Positions 8,539 to 17,659 of a stretch of DNA of 64,000 bases are shown here, piece by piece. Where the stretch lies: NCBI RefSeq assembly GCF_030816485.1, contig NZ_JAUSYC010000001.1, positions 2,046,001-2,110,000 on the forward strand, in the 5' to 3' direction. Source of the DNA: Arthrobacter sp. B1I2. GTDB taxonomy: Bacteria > Actinomycetota > Actinomycetes > Actinomycetales > Micrococcaceae. The notes beneath the pieces were generated by a model. It was not told the origin of the DNA and did no database searches. It saw nothing but the letters and a program-made list of their open reading frames with translations. A program made the translations under genes and the position numbers. How positions within the stretch are numbered: the stretch's first letter is position 1; each line of letters opens with the position of its first letter.

Positions 8539-8578
8539 AAGGTGGGTGCATCTCCGTCTCCGGAGATGCACCCACCTT
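8539..8578 (-). terminator. Strong intrinsic terminator of the LANTG gene
   Basis: A perfect 18-bp stem (AAGGTGGGTGCATCTCCG and its complement) with a 4-nt TCTC loop. Read on the minus strand it is followed by TTTTGCTTTG, so it terminates the leftward LANTG-protein gene that stops at 8603. Confidence 0.88.
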
Positions 8579-8602
8579 CGTTGGTGCTAGGAAGCGTTGC
8601 TG

Positions 8603-9217
8603 TTAGGCAGCAGCCTCATCCTTCGCGCGGCGGCGAACCACCACTACCGAGGTTGCGCCGGCAGCCAGTGCGCCTGCGCCAACCAACGTCCAGAGAACCA
8701 GACCGGAGTCAGCACCGGTGTTGGCCAGGCCGCCCGTGTTGGCAAGCGGTGCGCCACCGGTCGTACCGGCAACGGAGCCGCCGGTGTTGGCCAAGGACGC
8801 CGCAACCGTAACCGTGACGGGACCAACGGTAACGCCTGAAGTCTCACCGGTGGCCGTGATGGAGTAGGTTCCGGCTTCGTTGATAGCGATCGGCAGCGCG
8901 ACGGCACCCTGAGCGTCAGCAACTGCAGAAAGGGTCTGAGCTTCGGCGACAACGGCGATGCGGCCTGCCACTGCACGGCTACCGGCAATGTTGGCTCCGT
9001 TGGAGGCGGGTGCCTGGCCGGGCGTGACGCGGATGATCAGCCGTTCTCCGGCAAGGAAGCCCTGGCCGCGGAAGACGAAGGTTTCACCCGGACCAACGGT
9101 GCCGTCGGAAACGGCGGCCTGCGGCGGAAGTGCAGGGTAGGTTGCGGCCATGGCGGGCGCGGAACCGATGAGTGCGATGGAGCCGGCAAGTGCGAGTGCG
9201 GCGAGTGTTTTCTTCAT
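8603..9217 (-). CDS. Cell-wall-anchored surface protein with LANTG sorting signal
   Basis: 204 aa. The signal peptide (residues 1-26) starts KKTLAALALAGSIALIGSAPAMA. The mature part contains one beta-sandwich-like region with FVFRGQGFLAGERL and a GTYSITATGE strand pattern. It ends with an LANTG motif repeated three times (ASLANTGG, APLANTGG, GLANTGAD), a hydrophobic segment and a basic tail RRRAKDEAAA, the layout of a sortase substrate with a variant LPxTG motif. The start ATG at 9217 follows a GGGGGGAC ribosome site; an in-frame ATG at 9286 would put the signal peptide internal. It is transcribed alone between two leftward units. Confidence 0.85.
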   Translation of the reverse strand: MKKTLAALALAGSIALIGSAPAMAATYPALPPQAAVSDGTVGPGETFVFRGQGFLAGERLIIRVTPGQAPASNGANIAGSRAVAGRIAVVAEAQTLSAVADAQGAVALPIAINEAGTYSITATGETSGVTVGPVTVTVAASLANTGGSVAGTTGGAPLANTGGLANTGADSGLVLWTLVGAGALAAGATSVVVVRRRAKDEAAA

Positions 9218-9385
9218 TTTTGTCCCCCCGGAGACGTTTAAGTTTTGATTACCCGATTGGGAAGAAGTCCCTCCGCACGAGACCATGTGCAGAACTACGG
9301 ATAGATACCCCAGACAAAATGTACCATCCGGACTAGGGTGTAACCAACCTCAATCCAATCGGTTTACATAGTGTTAACGCGACCG

Positions 9386-11263
9386 TCACCGGCCGTGATC
9401 GCAGGTTGTATTTGCCGTTGGCAGGATTACGTCCTTAACAGGCTGGACTGTGGGCGTGACAACCACGTTAGGTTCCGTGTGCTGAACAATTTTTCCGAAG
9501 GTGAACTCCACCGTTTTGCTTTCGCCAGGAGCGAGTTGCTGGGCAACAACCCCTACGGGCCTGTTCGCATGCAGGTACGGCGCAAAAGGAGTCTTCTGGC
9601 CATCGACGGTTGTTGATTCCACGTTTGCCTGCACAGGACCGTAGGCAACGATGTTTGTTTGCACTGTACCCGGCGCCACACCGAAAATGCCTGCACCCGT
9701 GACATACGCGGGCAGTGAAGTGGCCGCGTCCGCCGGCGCAGTGTTGGTGCTGGTGACGCGCACGGTCGTTTGCCCGTAGTCGTCCGCCGGGCACTGCTTG
9801 ACGAGCTGGACGGTGTGCTTGACGTAGTAGTCCATCTTGGCACCGGTGCCGTCGTTGAAATAGACACCAAATTGGGCGGGCAACACGCTGGGTCCAGAAA
9901 TAGCGCCACTTAGGGCGTACTTTGAGATTACTGCCTGCTCGGACGCGTTGGCGGACCACACGAGGACGCGTCCTTCTTCCGCACCTCGGGTAATCCCGCT
10001 GATGAGGCCTTTGGCTTCGCCCTTGCCGCTGGAAAGGGCAGAGAAGACCTCCTTGGCCACACCAGCAAAATATGCGTCCTGAAGCTTCGGTTGCGCAATT
10101 CTTGCATACACGTCTGAGAGCAGTGTCGGTACAACATTATTGCCCGTCAGTTCCGTTGGCAGGCCTGATTCCTTGACCGCCGCCAGTTCAGGGCCGTTGA
10201 CTGAAACCGGCCCTGTGGACTGAAGGATATAGCTGAGGACAAGCGGGTCAACTGAAATGACCCCGTCCACGCGTTGTCCAGTTTTCCTTTCCCACATCGC
10301 CTGGGCGGTACTCGCAGCAGTGGGGAAGTCAGGCGTGAGATTCACGTCCTGCATATATTTCCCCAGCCGGGTCGAGTAGATCTGCTGCTGCTGCGGATCC
10401 ACGGACAACACGGGTGACATGATGCCGACGTCTCCCGCGCTTCCCTGGGCGCTGAGCGTGAGCTTTCCGTGGTCGAGGGTGAGAACGGCCAGCGCCCCAG
10501 GTATTCCACCTGAGGCCCTTGCTTCTGCATTGTTTTGAACTATGAGAAGGAAATTCTTTGGTCCATCAGCGCCCAGCATTGCTGGGGCTATGGTCGCTGC
10601 ATCGGAGGCAGAATCCAGCGCCCCGCTTGCAAGCTTCAATTCTGCCGTGGCGTCCTCCAGTGGTTTGGAAACCTGGGGGAGGAGCTGGCCAGTATCGATT
10701 TCTTCCAGTCTCTGCGACGACGCACGAACGGCGTAAGCCGAGGAGGCCACGCTCGGCGCTGCTGACCGAAGCGGCTCAAGGTTCGCTCCCGCCCCGCTGG
10801 GTATAAGGGCATCCCAGTTGAGGGACTCGTAGACACGAACCAGCGGCGTCAGGCCTAGCGTAGCAACATCGTCTGCCGACCTTGCCACCTCGGAAATAGC
10901 GCTTAGGTTGGTGCCGATCCAGGGAAGGCCGGATGCAAGAGTCCATAGAGGATCCTGGGCTTCCGCTCTTGCCTTGGAGGTGTGCTCCCGCACCGTCGCG
11001 ACTGTGTCGGAAGCAGAATCCGCATCTGAAGAAACGATTTCTTGCTTAAGCTGCGGCACAAGCTGCGACGCGTCTTCCAAGTTTGTCTTGATGGAGGTCG
11101 CTTTGAGACTCAACCACGCTACGCAACCACACAAAACTAAGCCGAGGACCGCGACAGCCAGGCAGATTTTCAGCAGGAGGCGGCGTTTAGGCCGACTCTC
11201 TCGTGGATGGGTGCCGCGCCGGTGCATCGACGGGAGTGTTCCGTGAATTCTTTCGTCGTTCAT
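9386..11263 (-). CDS. DUF4012 membrane-anchored protein of the polysaccharide locus
   Basis: 625 aa with a basic cytoplasmic N-terminus and one hydrophobic anchor (about residues 33-52), then a large extracytoplasmic region. Blocks such as NFLLIVQNNAEARASGGIPGA and RVDGVISVDPLVLSYIL are typical of the DUF4012 family, found in actinobacterial exopolysaccharide clusters without an assigned biochemical role. The ATG at 11263 lies 2 bp after the ugd stop; a start at 11311 would overlap ugd by 46 bp, so the short form is preferred. It is the last gene of the ugd-DUF4012 pair. Confidence 0.85.
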   Translation of the reverse strand: MNDERIHGTLPSMHRRGTHPRESRPKRRLLLKICLAVAVLGLVLCGCVAWLSLKATSIKTNLEDASQLVPQLKQEIVSSDADSASDTVATVREHTSKARAEAQDPLWTLASGLPWIGTNLSAISEVARSADDVATLGLTPLVRVYESLNWDALIPSGAGANLEPLRSAAPSVASSAYAVRASSQRLEEIDTGQLLPQVSKPLEDATAELKLASGALDSASDAATIAPAMLGADGPKNFLLIVQNNAEARASGGIPGALAVLTLDHGKLTLSAQGSAGDVGIMSPVLSVDPQQQQIYSTRLGKYMQDVNLTPDFPTAASTAQAMWERKTGQRVDGVISVDPLVLSYILQSTGPVSVNGPELAAVKESGLPTELTGNNVVPTLLSDVYARIAQPKLQDAYFAGVAKEVFSALSSGKGEAKGLISGITRGAEEGRVLVWSANASEQAVISKYALSGAISGPSVLPAQFGVYFNDGTGAKMDYYVKHTVQLVKQCPADDYGQTTVRVTSTNTAPADAATSLPAYVTGAGIFGVAPGTVQTNIVAYGPVQANVESTTVDGQKTPFAPYLHANRPVGVVAQQLAPGESKTVEFTFGKIVQHTEPNVVVTPTVQPVKDVILPTANTTCDHGR

Positions 11264-11265
11264 GA

Positions 11266-12579
11266 TCAGGGTCGTCCGAGGCCGCGAAAGGTCCAGCCGG
11301 CAGCGCGCCATTTGTTGGAGTTCAAGGCGTTACGGCCGTCCAGAATTCGAGTCGCCGAAACAAGTGTTGCAGCCTCGTACGGGTCGAGGTCCCGGTATTC
11401 CGTCCATTCAGTCAGCAACAGAACGGCATCGGCGCGGCGCAACGCAACCTCTGTAGATTTTTCGTAGTGGAGTTCGGGGAATCGACGGGCCGCGTTTTTG
11501 AGTGCTTCTGGATCACTCACCGTCACCACGGCTCCCTGGAGTTGCAGTTGGGCGGCAATACTAAGGGCTGGCGAGTCGCGCACATCGTCACTTTCGGGTT
11601 TGAACGCAGCTCCCAAAACGGTGATCCGCTGTCCCAGAAGCGAACCACCGCAAAGTTCGCGAGTTAGCTCAACGACGCGAGTGCGGCGTCGCATGTTGAT
11701 CGCGTCCACCTCACGTAGAAAAGTCAAGGCTTGGTCCGCGCCTAGTTCACCGGCGCGAGCCATAAAAGCTCGTATGTCTTTGGGAAGGCATCCGCCCCCG
11801 AAACCGATCCCAGCATTGAGGAATTTGCGGCCGATCCTGTCATCCATCCCGATGGCATCGGCCAAGAGAGTGACGTCGGCTCCTGCGGCCTCGCAGAGTT
11901 CGGCCATGGCATTGATAAACGAGATCTTGGTGGCCAAGAAAGAATTCGCCGCAGTCTTTACCAGCTCGGCCGTGGGTAAATCCGTAACCAACCTGGGTGA
12001 ACCCGCTTCCAAGGCTACGGCATACACCTTGTCTAAGACTTGAACGGCATGATGGTCTTCTGATCCGTTCTCGACTCCGTATACGAATCGATCGGGTTGG
12101 AGTGTGTCTGCTACCGCGTGTCCTTCACGAAGAAACTCCGGGTTCCACAAAAGATGGGCCTCGGGCTGGACCTCCCTAACGATCTTGGCAAGACGCGCTG
12201 CGGTTCCTACTGGCACCGTAGATTTTCCAACTACAACGTCGCCATCGTTCAGATAAGGAATGAGCTCGCCTGCTGCCGCGTCGACATATGTCAAGTCAGC
12301 ACCATTCTCTCCATCTTTTTGGGGAGTGCCCACACAGATAAAGTGCACGCTGCTTCCCTTCACGGCAGCGATATCCGTCGTGAAGGACAACCGCCCAGTG
12401 GCTTGCACCTCGCGGAGTAGCTCTTCAAGGCCGGGCTCAAAGAAAGGGGCACGCGCGGAAGATAGCTCCGAGATTTTCCTTTCATCGACGTCGACGCCAG
12501 TTACCTCATGTCCTAGTTTTGCCATGCAGGCTGCGTGGACGGCTCCAAGATAGCCACAACCGATTACTGAAATGCGCAT
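11266..12579 (-). CDS. ugd: UDP-glucose 6-dehydrogenase
   Basis: 437 aa. It makes UDP-glucuronate from UDP-glucose with two NAD+. The N-terminal Rossmann motif is GCGYLG (residues 7-12), the substrate region contains NPEFLREGHA (146-155), and the active-site cysteine is Cys264 in GGGCLPKD. The C-terminal UDP-binding domain carries LGAAFKPESDDVRDSP. It supplies glucuronate donors to the surrounding exopolysaccharide locus and complements galU at 7 kb. Confidence 0.95.
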   Translation of the reverse strand: MRISVIGCGYLGAVHAACMAKLGHEVTGVDVDERKISELSSARAPFFEPGLEELLREVQATGRLSFTTDIAAVKGSSVHFICVGTPQKDGENGADLTYVDAAAGELIPYLNDGDVVVGKSTVPVGTAARLAKIVREVQPEAHLLWNPEFLREGHAVADTLQPDRFVYGVENGSEDHHAVQVLDKVYAVALEAGSPRLVTDLPTAELVKTAANSFLATKISFINAMAELCEAAGADVTLLADAIGMDDRIGRKFLNAGIGFGGGCLPKDIRAFMARAGELGADQALTFLREVDAINMRRRTRVVELTRELCGGSLLGQRITVLGAAFKPESDDVRDSPALSIAAQLQLQGAVVTVSDPEALKNAARRFPELHYEKSTEVALRRADAVLLLTEWTEYRDLDPYEAATLVSATRILDGRNALNSNKWRAAGWTFRGLGRP

Positions 12580-12640
12580 ATACTGCCTTCCCCAATTGCC
12601 AAGGTGGCGGACCTTTTGCTAGAGGTGTGACCGCTACTGG

Positions 12641-14089
12641 TCAGACTGCTCCAGTGCTTTTGAATACTGCCTTGAACGTCTTAAAAAGGATGATGAGGTC
12701 TCCCATAAGTGACCAGTTCTCTACGTAGTACAGATCTAGTCGGATGCTCTCTTCCCAAGTCAGATTGGAACGCCCGCTGACTTGCCAAAGGCCGCTCATT
12801 CCTGGGCTGACATATAACCGTCTGTGGGCTGCATCGTCGTATAGTGCAACCTCTCCCTCGCGTTGGGGCCTCGGTCCGACAAGGCTCATGCTGCCTCCTA
12901 ACACATTGAGTAGTTGAGGAAGCTCGTCTAAAGAGTATTTCCGAAGTATGCGGCCAATGGGCGTGATGCGTGGATCGTTCTCAACCTTGAAGAGGGGAGT
13001 GTCACTCGATCCTTGGGCGCGCAATAGGGACTGAAGCTCTGCGTCCGCGTTTACTTTCATCGAGCGAAACTTCAGCATGGAAAATCTTGTGCCGCGGATC
13101 CCGATGCGGTCCTGCCGGTAAAAGACAGGTCCAGGATTTGTTAGACGAACCAGAAGAGCAAGCACCAGAAACAACGGTGACAGGCAGATCACGAGCAAAC
13201 CTGCAACCAGGATGTCGAACGTGCGCTTCGCAGCCTTCTTGCTTCCAGTTAGCTTCGGGGTAGAAACGTGTATAAGCGGCAATCCGGCGACAGGCTGGGT
13301 ATGTATGCGGGGACCCGCTATGTCTGTTAGCGCGGGAGCGAGGATCATGCCTATGTCTCTGGCTGCCAGTTCCCAGCCAAGCCGTCTGAGGTCTTGCGGG
13401 TGCAAATTCACTCCCGCCGAAATGGCAACCGTATCGACGTCCGATACCAAAATTGTGTCCAGGATTGAATCGAAGTCCGTGCTCACGCCAGCGACAGGGA
13501 CGCCGAGCCCTGCGAGAGTGGTTAGCGATGGTGTGGCGCCAGGGAGGTGGGCGGCAACGGGGGTGTAGCCAGCACTTGGAGCGCTCCGCAGTGATGCAGC
13601 CAGATGAGCTGCCGAGTAAGGTCCCCCGATTATCAAAACTTTGGAACTACTCTTGCCATATCTTCGCTCAATGCTGAGGTGCTGTCGGACAAGCCATCGT
13701 CCGGCCATCAATCCGAAGAGGCCCGACGGAAAGGCCAATCCAACGAAGCCACGTGCGGTATCTATACGCAGCGCGTAAGAAACTATGGCGACAAGACCGA
13801 ATAGCCACAATGAGCTGGACAGCACTCCCCGGTACTCCTCGGAACCGGACCCGAGTACTCGGGGTTCACGCGAACCCCAAAGGCCGAGCATGAGCCACCA
13901 GGCTATGACGAGCACCACCGAGAGCGCGGCGTAGTCTATTTCGCTGGTGCCAGCAACGCCGCCATCCGAAAGACCAAAGCGCACTCCGTAGGCCCCGGCG
14001 ACGGCCCATAATATGATTCCTGCATCCAAGAAACCCAGTCGCTTCGCATATTTGCGGCGCCACGAGCCCTTGATCGGTTTGCGCCCCAA
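12641..14089 (-). CDS. Polyprenyl-phosphate sugar phosphotransferase (initiating glycosyltransferase)
   Basis: 482 aa polyisoprenyl-phosphate hexose-1-phosphate transferase of the WbaP/WcaJ/CpsE type. Several N-terminal membrane segments (first about 130 residues) precede a CoA-binding-like region (LIIGGPYSAAHL). The C-terminal catalytic domain begins at KRTFDILVAGLL (about residue 288) and shows the family motifs FSMLKFRSMK, YSLDELPQLLNVL and MSLVGPRP. It should start repeat-unit synthesis by putting the first sugar phosphate onto undecaprenyl phosphate at the inner membrane. Confidence 0.93.
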   Translation of the reverse strand: MGRKPIKGSWRRKYAKRLGFLDAGIILWAVAGAYGVRFGLSDGGVAGTSEIDYAALSVVLVIAWWLMLGLWGSREPRVLGSGSEEYRGVLSSSLWLFGLVAIVSYALRIDTARGFVGLAFPSGLFGLMAGRWLVRQHLSIERRYGKSSSKVLIIGGPYSAAHLAASLRSAPSAGYTPVAAHLPGATPSLTTLAGLGVPVAGVSTDFDSILDTILVSDVDTVAISAGVNLHPQDLRRLGWELAARDIGMILAPALTDIAGPRIHTQPVAGLPLIHVSTPKLTGSKKAAKRTFDILVAGLLVICLSPLFLVLALLVRLTNPGPVFYRQDRIGIRGTRFSMLKFRSMKVNADAELQSLLRAQGSSDTPLFKVENDPRITPIGRILRKYSLDELPQLLNVLGGSMSLVGPRPQREGEVALYDDAAHRRLYVSPGMSGLWQVSGRSNLTWEESIRLDLYYVENWSLMGDLIILFKTFKAVFKSTGAV

Positions 14090-14238
14090 CTTCCCCCACC
14101 TTTGTTATCGTGCTTTGAGGATCATACTGTCTGTTGGCCGTATAGTCGGACTCGGCCTCCCTCAGCTGTAACGCTGGCGCGACAAAACGTCATCGCTGCC
14201 TGGAAAATCCCACCCTCCGAGACGGCAAGTACGGAACC

Positions 14239-15357
14239 TCATCCTCCGGCCATGTCCTCAACACAATCGATAACAAGGCGGGCACTTGAAAGTAGTTTGA
14301 AGCGAAGTTTGCTGTCACGCGCTTCTTTCCTAAGTTTTTCAAACAGCTGGGGCTGGGTCGCTACTTCATAGAGTGCAAGGCCCATTTCTTCAGGGGAAGA
14401 CGAAGTAGAAATTCCGCCACCGTACTCGAGAATTTCTAAAGTGCCACCCAACCCATATGCAATGACTGGGCGGCTAAGGAGTATCGCCTCAGCCGTCGTT
14501 TTTCCGAATCCCTCGTTGCGCGAACAAACGAGAGCTAGATCAGCGGATAAATAAACGCTAATCATGTCTGACGCGGGACCCTTGAATTTTATCCAATTAC
14601 TCAGTTGGAGTTCCCGGATAAGCAACTCTACCTCGTATATATCGGCGGCTTTTCCCTGCCCGTATATATCTAAGGAGATCTCGGCACCCTGATCTCTGGC
14701 CACTTTGATCGCTCGTATTGCGTCAAGTTGACCCTTCTCGGGGCTGATAGTGCCGCATATGACCGCGCGCTGGGGCATTATCGGAGTGGTGCTTGCGGGG
14801 CTCTGAAAATCTAGGAACCGTTCACTGACTTGGGGGTATATAACTCGACTCGGATAATCGTATTGCGCAGCGACATACTTAGATATGCAAATTACGAACG
14901 AAGACCAAGAAAAAATAAGGCGTTTGATCAGGGCTTTCGGGAGCGCCGACCTTAGCATCGGGTTGCTAATCAAACTCTCCCGGACCATCTGAAGAGCCGG
15001 GATCCCTGCAATGCGAGCGGCAACCAACGGCACAGGCGAAACGCTGCTATTTACTACCACAGCGTCATAGTTGCCGGCTCGGATGTGAGCCACGTATCCC
15101 GGAATGTCAAGTGTGGCCTGTAGAGCGCGAACGGTTCCAACTAGGCGTGAAAATCGTCTTCCCATCCAGAGCCGATTTCTTAGGATGACAACTTCGAAGG
15201 AACCCGGCAGCTCTTCGACTTGCCCTCTAAGCGGCCCACGCTCGGGAAGTACTACTACGCCAGTGTGACCCCGGCGAGCGGCTTCCTGCACGAGGTGCAA
15301 CAAGCTCTGCTCTGCCCCGGCGAGTCCGGAGCTGTGCGACGCAAAGAGTATCTTCAT
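14239..15357 (-). CDS. Glycosyltransferase family 4 (paralogue of 20157-21287)
   Basis: 372 aa GT-B fold enzyme. The acceptor-side domain begins LFASHSSGLAGAEQSL. The donor-binding domain shows GTISPEKGQLDAI (about 204-216) and the EX7E-like stretch SRNEGFGKTTAEAIL (about 296-310), followed by GLGGTLEIL. It has the same start and block order as the gene at 20157-21287 on the opposite strand. A GGGAGGA ribosome site precedes the ATG. It probably adds one sugar of the exopolysaccharide repeat; donor and acceptor cannot be read from sequence. Confidence 0.88.
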   Translation of the reverse strand: MKILFASHSSGLAGAEQSLLHLVQEAARRGHTGVVVLPERGPLRGQVEELPGSFEVVILRNRLWMGRRFSRLVGTVRALQATLDIPGYVAHIRAGNYDAVVVNSSVSPVPLVAARIAGIPALQMVRESLISNPMLRSALPKALIKRLIFSWSSFVICISKYVAAQYDYPSRVIYPQVSERFLDFQSPASTTPIMPQRAVICGTISPEKGQLDAIRAIKVARDQGAEISLDIYGQGKAADIYEVELLIRELQLSNWIKFKGPASDMISVYLSADLALVCSRNEGFGKTTAEAILLSRPVIAYGLGGTLEILEYGGGISTSSSPEEMGLALYEVATQPQLFEKLRKEARDSKLRFKLLSSARLVIDCVEDMAGG

Positions 15358-15659
15358 CTGGAAGTTTCCTCCCTAATTGAATGGCTCTTCCGCGTTCCCG
15401 GGAATGGTCCGCTGAGATGAACGTTTAGGCTACCGGCCGGGTTGTACTTCTCAAAAGGATACGCGACGTGTGGTTGCCCGGTTCCGATGGCCCCTCGCAC
15501 CGCACGTTTGATTGCCGTATCGTTTTGCCTCTACCCCGGCCGTAGCGGGCCAGGTAGACAACGAGGACCTCGATCTTGGCCCACCACCGGGCCCACCGCC
15601 TGATGGACCCTGTTTGTTTCCAGCACCGCGGCGCGTGTCACAAGGTCTTCAAGTGCCGT

Positions 15660-15790
15660 TCTTGGCGGCACTCGATCAAACGCACCGCCAGCGGAAAGCG
15701 CAACGCCGCCAACTACACATCGGTTATCGACTTGAGAACTGCTTTCTGGACGGTGGCACGACGCTCATTCAGGGGATCCATTGCCTCATG
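15660..15790 (+). mobile_element. Remnant of an ISL3-family transposase C-terminus (first copy)
   Basis: The frame at 15669-15743 reads HSIKRTASGKRNAANY followed by TSVIDLRTA. This matches the 3' end of ISL3-family (IS204/IS1001/IS1165) transposases, where NTSIK.IKRT..G.RN..NY..RI.LR(S/T)A is conserved. No start, DDE domain or inverted repeats can be recognised nearby. The rest of the 500-bp gap 15358-15858 shows no gene. Confidence 0.55.
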
Positions 15791-15858
15791 AACGTGAAGA
15801 GCCAACCCTTAACGTTAGGGACGTGAAAATGGCGGAAAACGTCGAGGCCAATCTACGA

Positions 15859-16680
15859 CTAACTGTATAGAGTCCCCCGCGTCTCCTGTAGCCGCCTGAT
15901 GAACCAGCGGGACTGTTCAGGTCCGTAGGGCAGGACCGGGATGGCTTTGGTGGCGTCGCTGGGGGTGTCGCGGATGGACTGACGGGCCTGGCGGACGGCG
16001 GTGGTCATGGTGTTTGCCATGGTCTTCACGAACTGGTCACTGCACGGCTCTCCGTGCCCCGGGATCAGGAATTCGTAGCGGTGGCGCAGCGCGGAGATGT
16101 GCCGGAGCGCGTCCGCCCATTCCTCCGGGAAGGAGTCCTCGAAGGAGGGGTGGGCGCCCTGCTCCACCAGGTCGCCCACGTAGAGCGTGGTGGGCGTTCC
16201 CACCAGGAGGTCACCGTCGGTGTGGGCGCGACCCAGGTAGAAGAGGGTTGCTGTCAGGCCGCCGAGGTCCACCAAGACGGGCTGGTCCTTGACGATGGCG
16301 TTGGGAACCACGAGCTCGACGTTCTCCCCCTCACCGGCGGACATCTCGGGTTCGAGGGTCCCGACGTGACGGCGCTGCACGTCGCCTCGCTGGTCGATCT
16401 CGGTGGCACAGTTTTGGTGTGCCCAGAATTCCGTGACGCCGGCTTCGGCGAAGACGGCGTTGCCGAAGAAGTGGTCGTAGTGGGCATGGGTATTCACCAC
16501 CACGAGGGGCAGGTCAGTTTTCTCCCTCACCGCATCAAGGACTTCGCGTCCCTGCCGAGGGCCGCAGCCGGTGTCGATGAGCATGGCGCGCTCGGAGCCG
16601 ACGATAAGGCCCGTGTTTAGCAGGGCTCCTTCAGCGACCAGTACATAGTTGTCTGTGCCGACTTCGAGCCATTCCGACAT
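15859..16680 (-). CDS. MBL-fold metallo-hydrolase
   Basis: 273 aa metallo-beta-lactamase fold protein. The metal motif is THAHYDH (about residues 93-99), with further ligands in LGRAHTDGD (about 148-156) and IPGHGEP (about 206-212), so both metal sites look intact. Substrate is unknown; the family includes glyoxalase-II-like thioesterases, lactonases and beta-lactamases. It stands alone between two ISL3-type remnants, so it may have arrived with, or survived within, a rearranged segment. Confidence 0.88.
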   Translation of the reverse strand: MSEWLEVGTDNYVLVAEGALLNTGLIVGSERAMLIDTGCGPRQGREVLDAVREKTDLPLVVVNTHAHYDHFFGNAVFAEAGVTEFWAHQNCATEIDQRGDVQRRHVGTLEPEMSAGEGENVELVVPNAIVKDQPVLVDLGGLTATLFYLGRAHTDGDLLVGTPTTLYVGDLVEQGAHPSFEDSFPEEWADALRHISALRHRYEFLIPGHGEPCSDQFVKTMANTMTTAVRQARQSIRDTPSDATKAIPVLPYGPEQSRWFIRRLQETRGTLYS

Positions 16681-17169
16681 TCTTTCTCAGTACCTCCGGT
16701 AAAGAAGTGTGCATTCGTCTTGGTCCCAGATTCTACCTATGGAGCTTGATCTCTGGGCGCCCGCCGCACGGGGGGGCGTCCAGGACTGCCCGGTGACGAT
16801 GCAACACCAGCCTTCTGGTCAGGCGTGAACGCAGCGGAATCTCGTCAGCGACCCGCACGAAGGACCGCCTCGGACACTCCGGTTCCGAGGATTCCAGCTG
16901 CCGCTTCCGGACATGGACTTCCGCCGGAGCGCAACTGCACCGGACGTCCGGAGGTGGACGGGCGGCCCCAAGCCGGGATGACAGCAAGCCGCGGTCCGGG
17001 CAATCGACGCAGCATCGCACGTCTGCGTAATCTGCAACAAGGCTCGTACTCGGCAGCAATAGATGTCTCGACAACACTTTGTTCGCAAGGCTACGAGCCC
17101 GTTCGTTTGAAGGACGCCACGCTAAAGTCGATGAGCCGCTAACCGGCGGCTACCCCTGCGCGCCGGCGA
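16681..17169. other. Non-coding stretch, no gene recognised
   Basis: About 490 bp between the MBL-fold gene and the second ISL3 remnant. Open frames exist on both strands but have no recognisable domain, ribosome site or coding pattern. It is probably decayed sequence. Confidence 0.5.
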
Positions 17170-17460
17170 CAGACTGTCGGGGCGCCCCGGAACAGGCTCA
17201 GCACCTTATTCGCGGCCGACGATGCGACTCGGAAGCTGCACGCTGCGTGGCTGGTCAAAGCGGCCGTGAGGTCGGAAACGAACAGGCCCTACCGCACCCG
17301 TCTGCAGATGGCAAAAATAGATCGCGGTGCTGATCATTACCGGCGCCGGACAGGCAAGGGGGAGGCCAACAAAACCGGAAAAAAATCAGCGAACTGCTCG
17401 CGGGTGCCGTATCGCCGCCAACTTCAAGTCGTTTATTCTTGAGAGGTGCCGTCCGGACGG
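17170..17460 (+). mobile_element. Remnant of an ISL3-family transposase C-terminus (second copy)
   Basis: One frame (from about 17170) reads APRNRLSTLFAADDATRKL then HAAWLVKAAVR. A second frame (from 17327) continues LIITGAGQARG and RTARGCRIAANFKSFIL. Both match the C-terminal DDE region of ISL3-family transposases (AAW.VKEQLR, then VLI.TGA...VEANN..IK..KRTARG.RN..N.K.RIL). Frameshifts and a missing 5' part show it is dead. The following 200 bp up to the flippase gene show nothing. Confidence 0.6.
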
Positions 17461-17659
17461 CGGCATGACGCCCATTCCAGGATCCAATTCGCCACGAACC
17501 TTAAAGAGGCCCCAAAGGTGCCTCCTCTCCGGGCTGTCTCTCGTGCACACGGGCAGATTCGCTTGTCGATGTCGATGGCATCCACATCGGCGCCGTAAGG
17601 GTGACTAATACCCCAGGCCATCCGCGTCCGCCCGACACTCAAACAACGGAACACCGCAA

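Noticed and set aside
8365..8571. Longer 68-residue form of the small ORF before VanZ
   Set aside because: Its start lies inside the strong terminator hairpin 8539-8578, so it would be untranslatable or unexpressed; the internal ATG at 8511 is more plausible.
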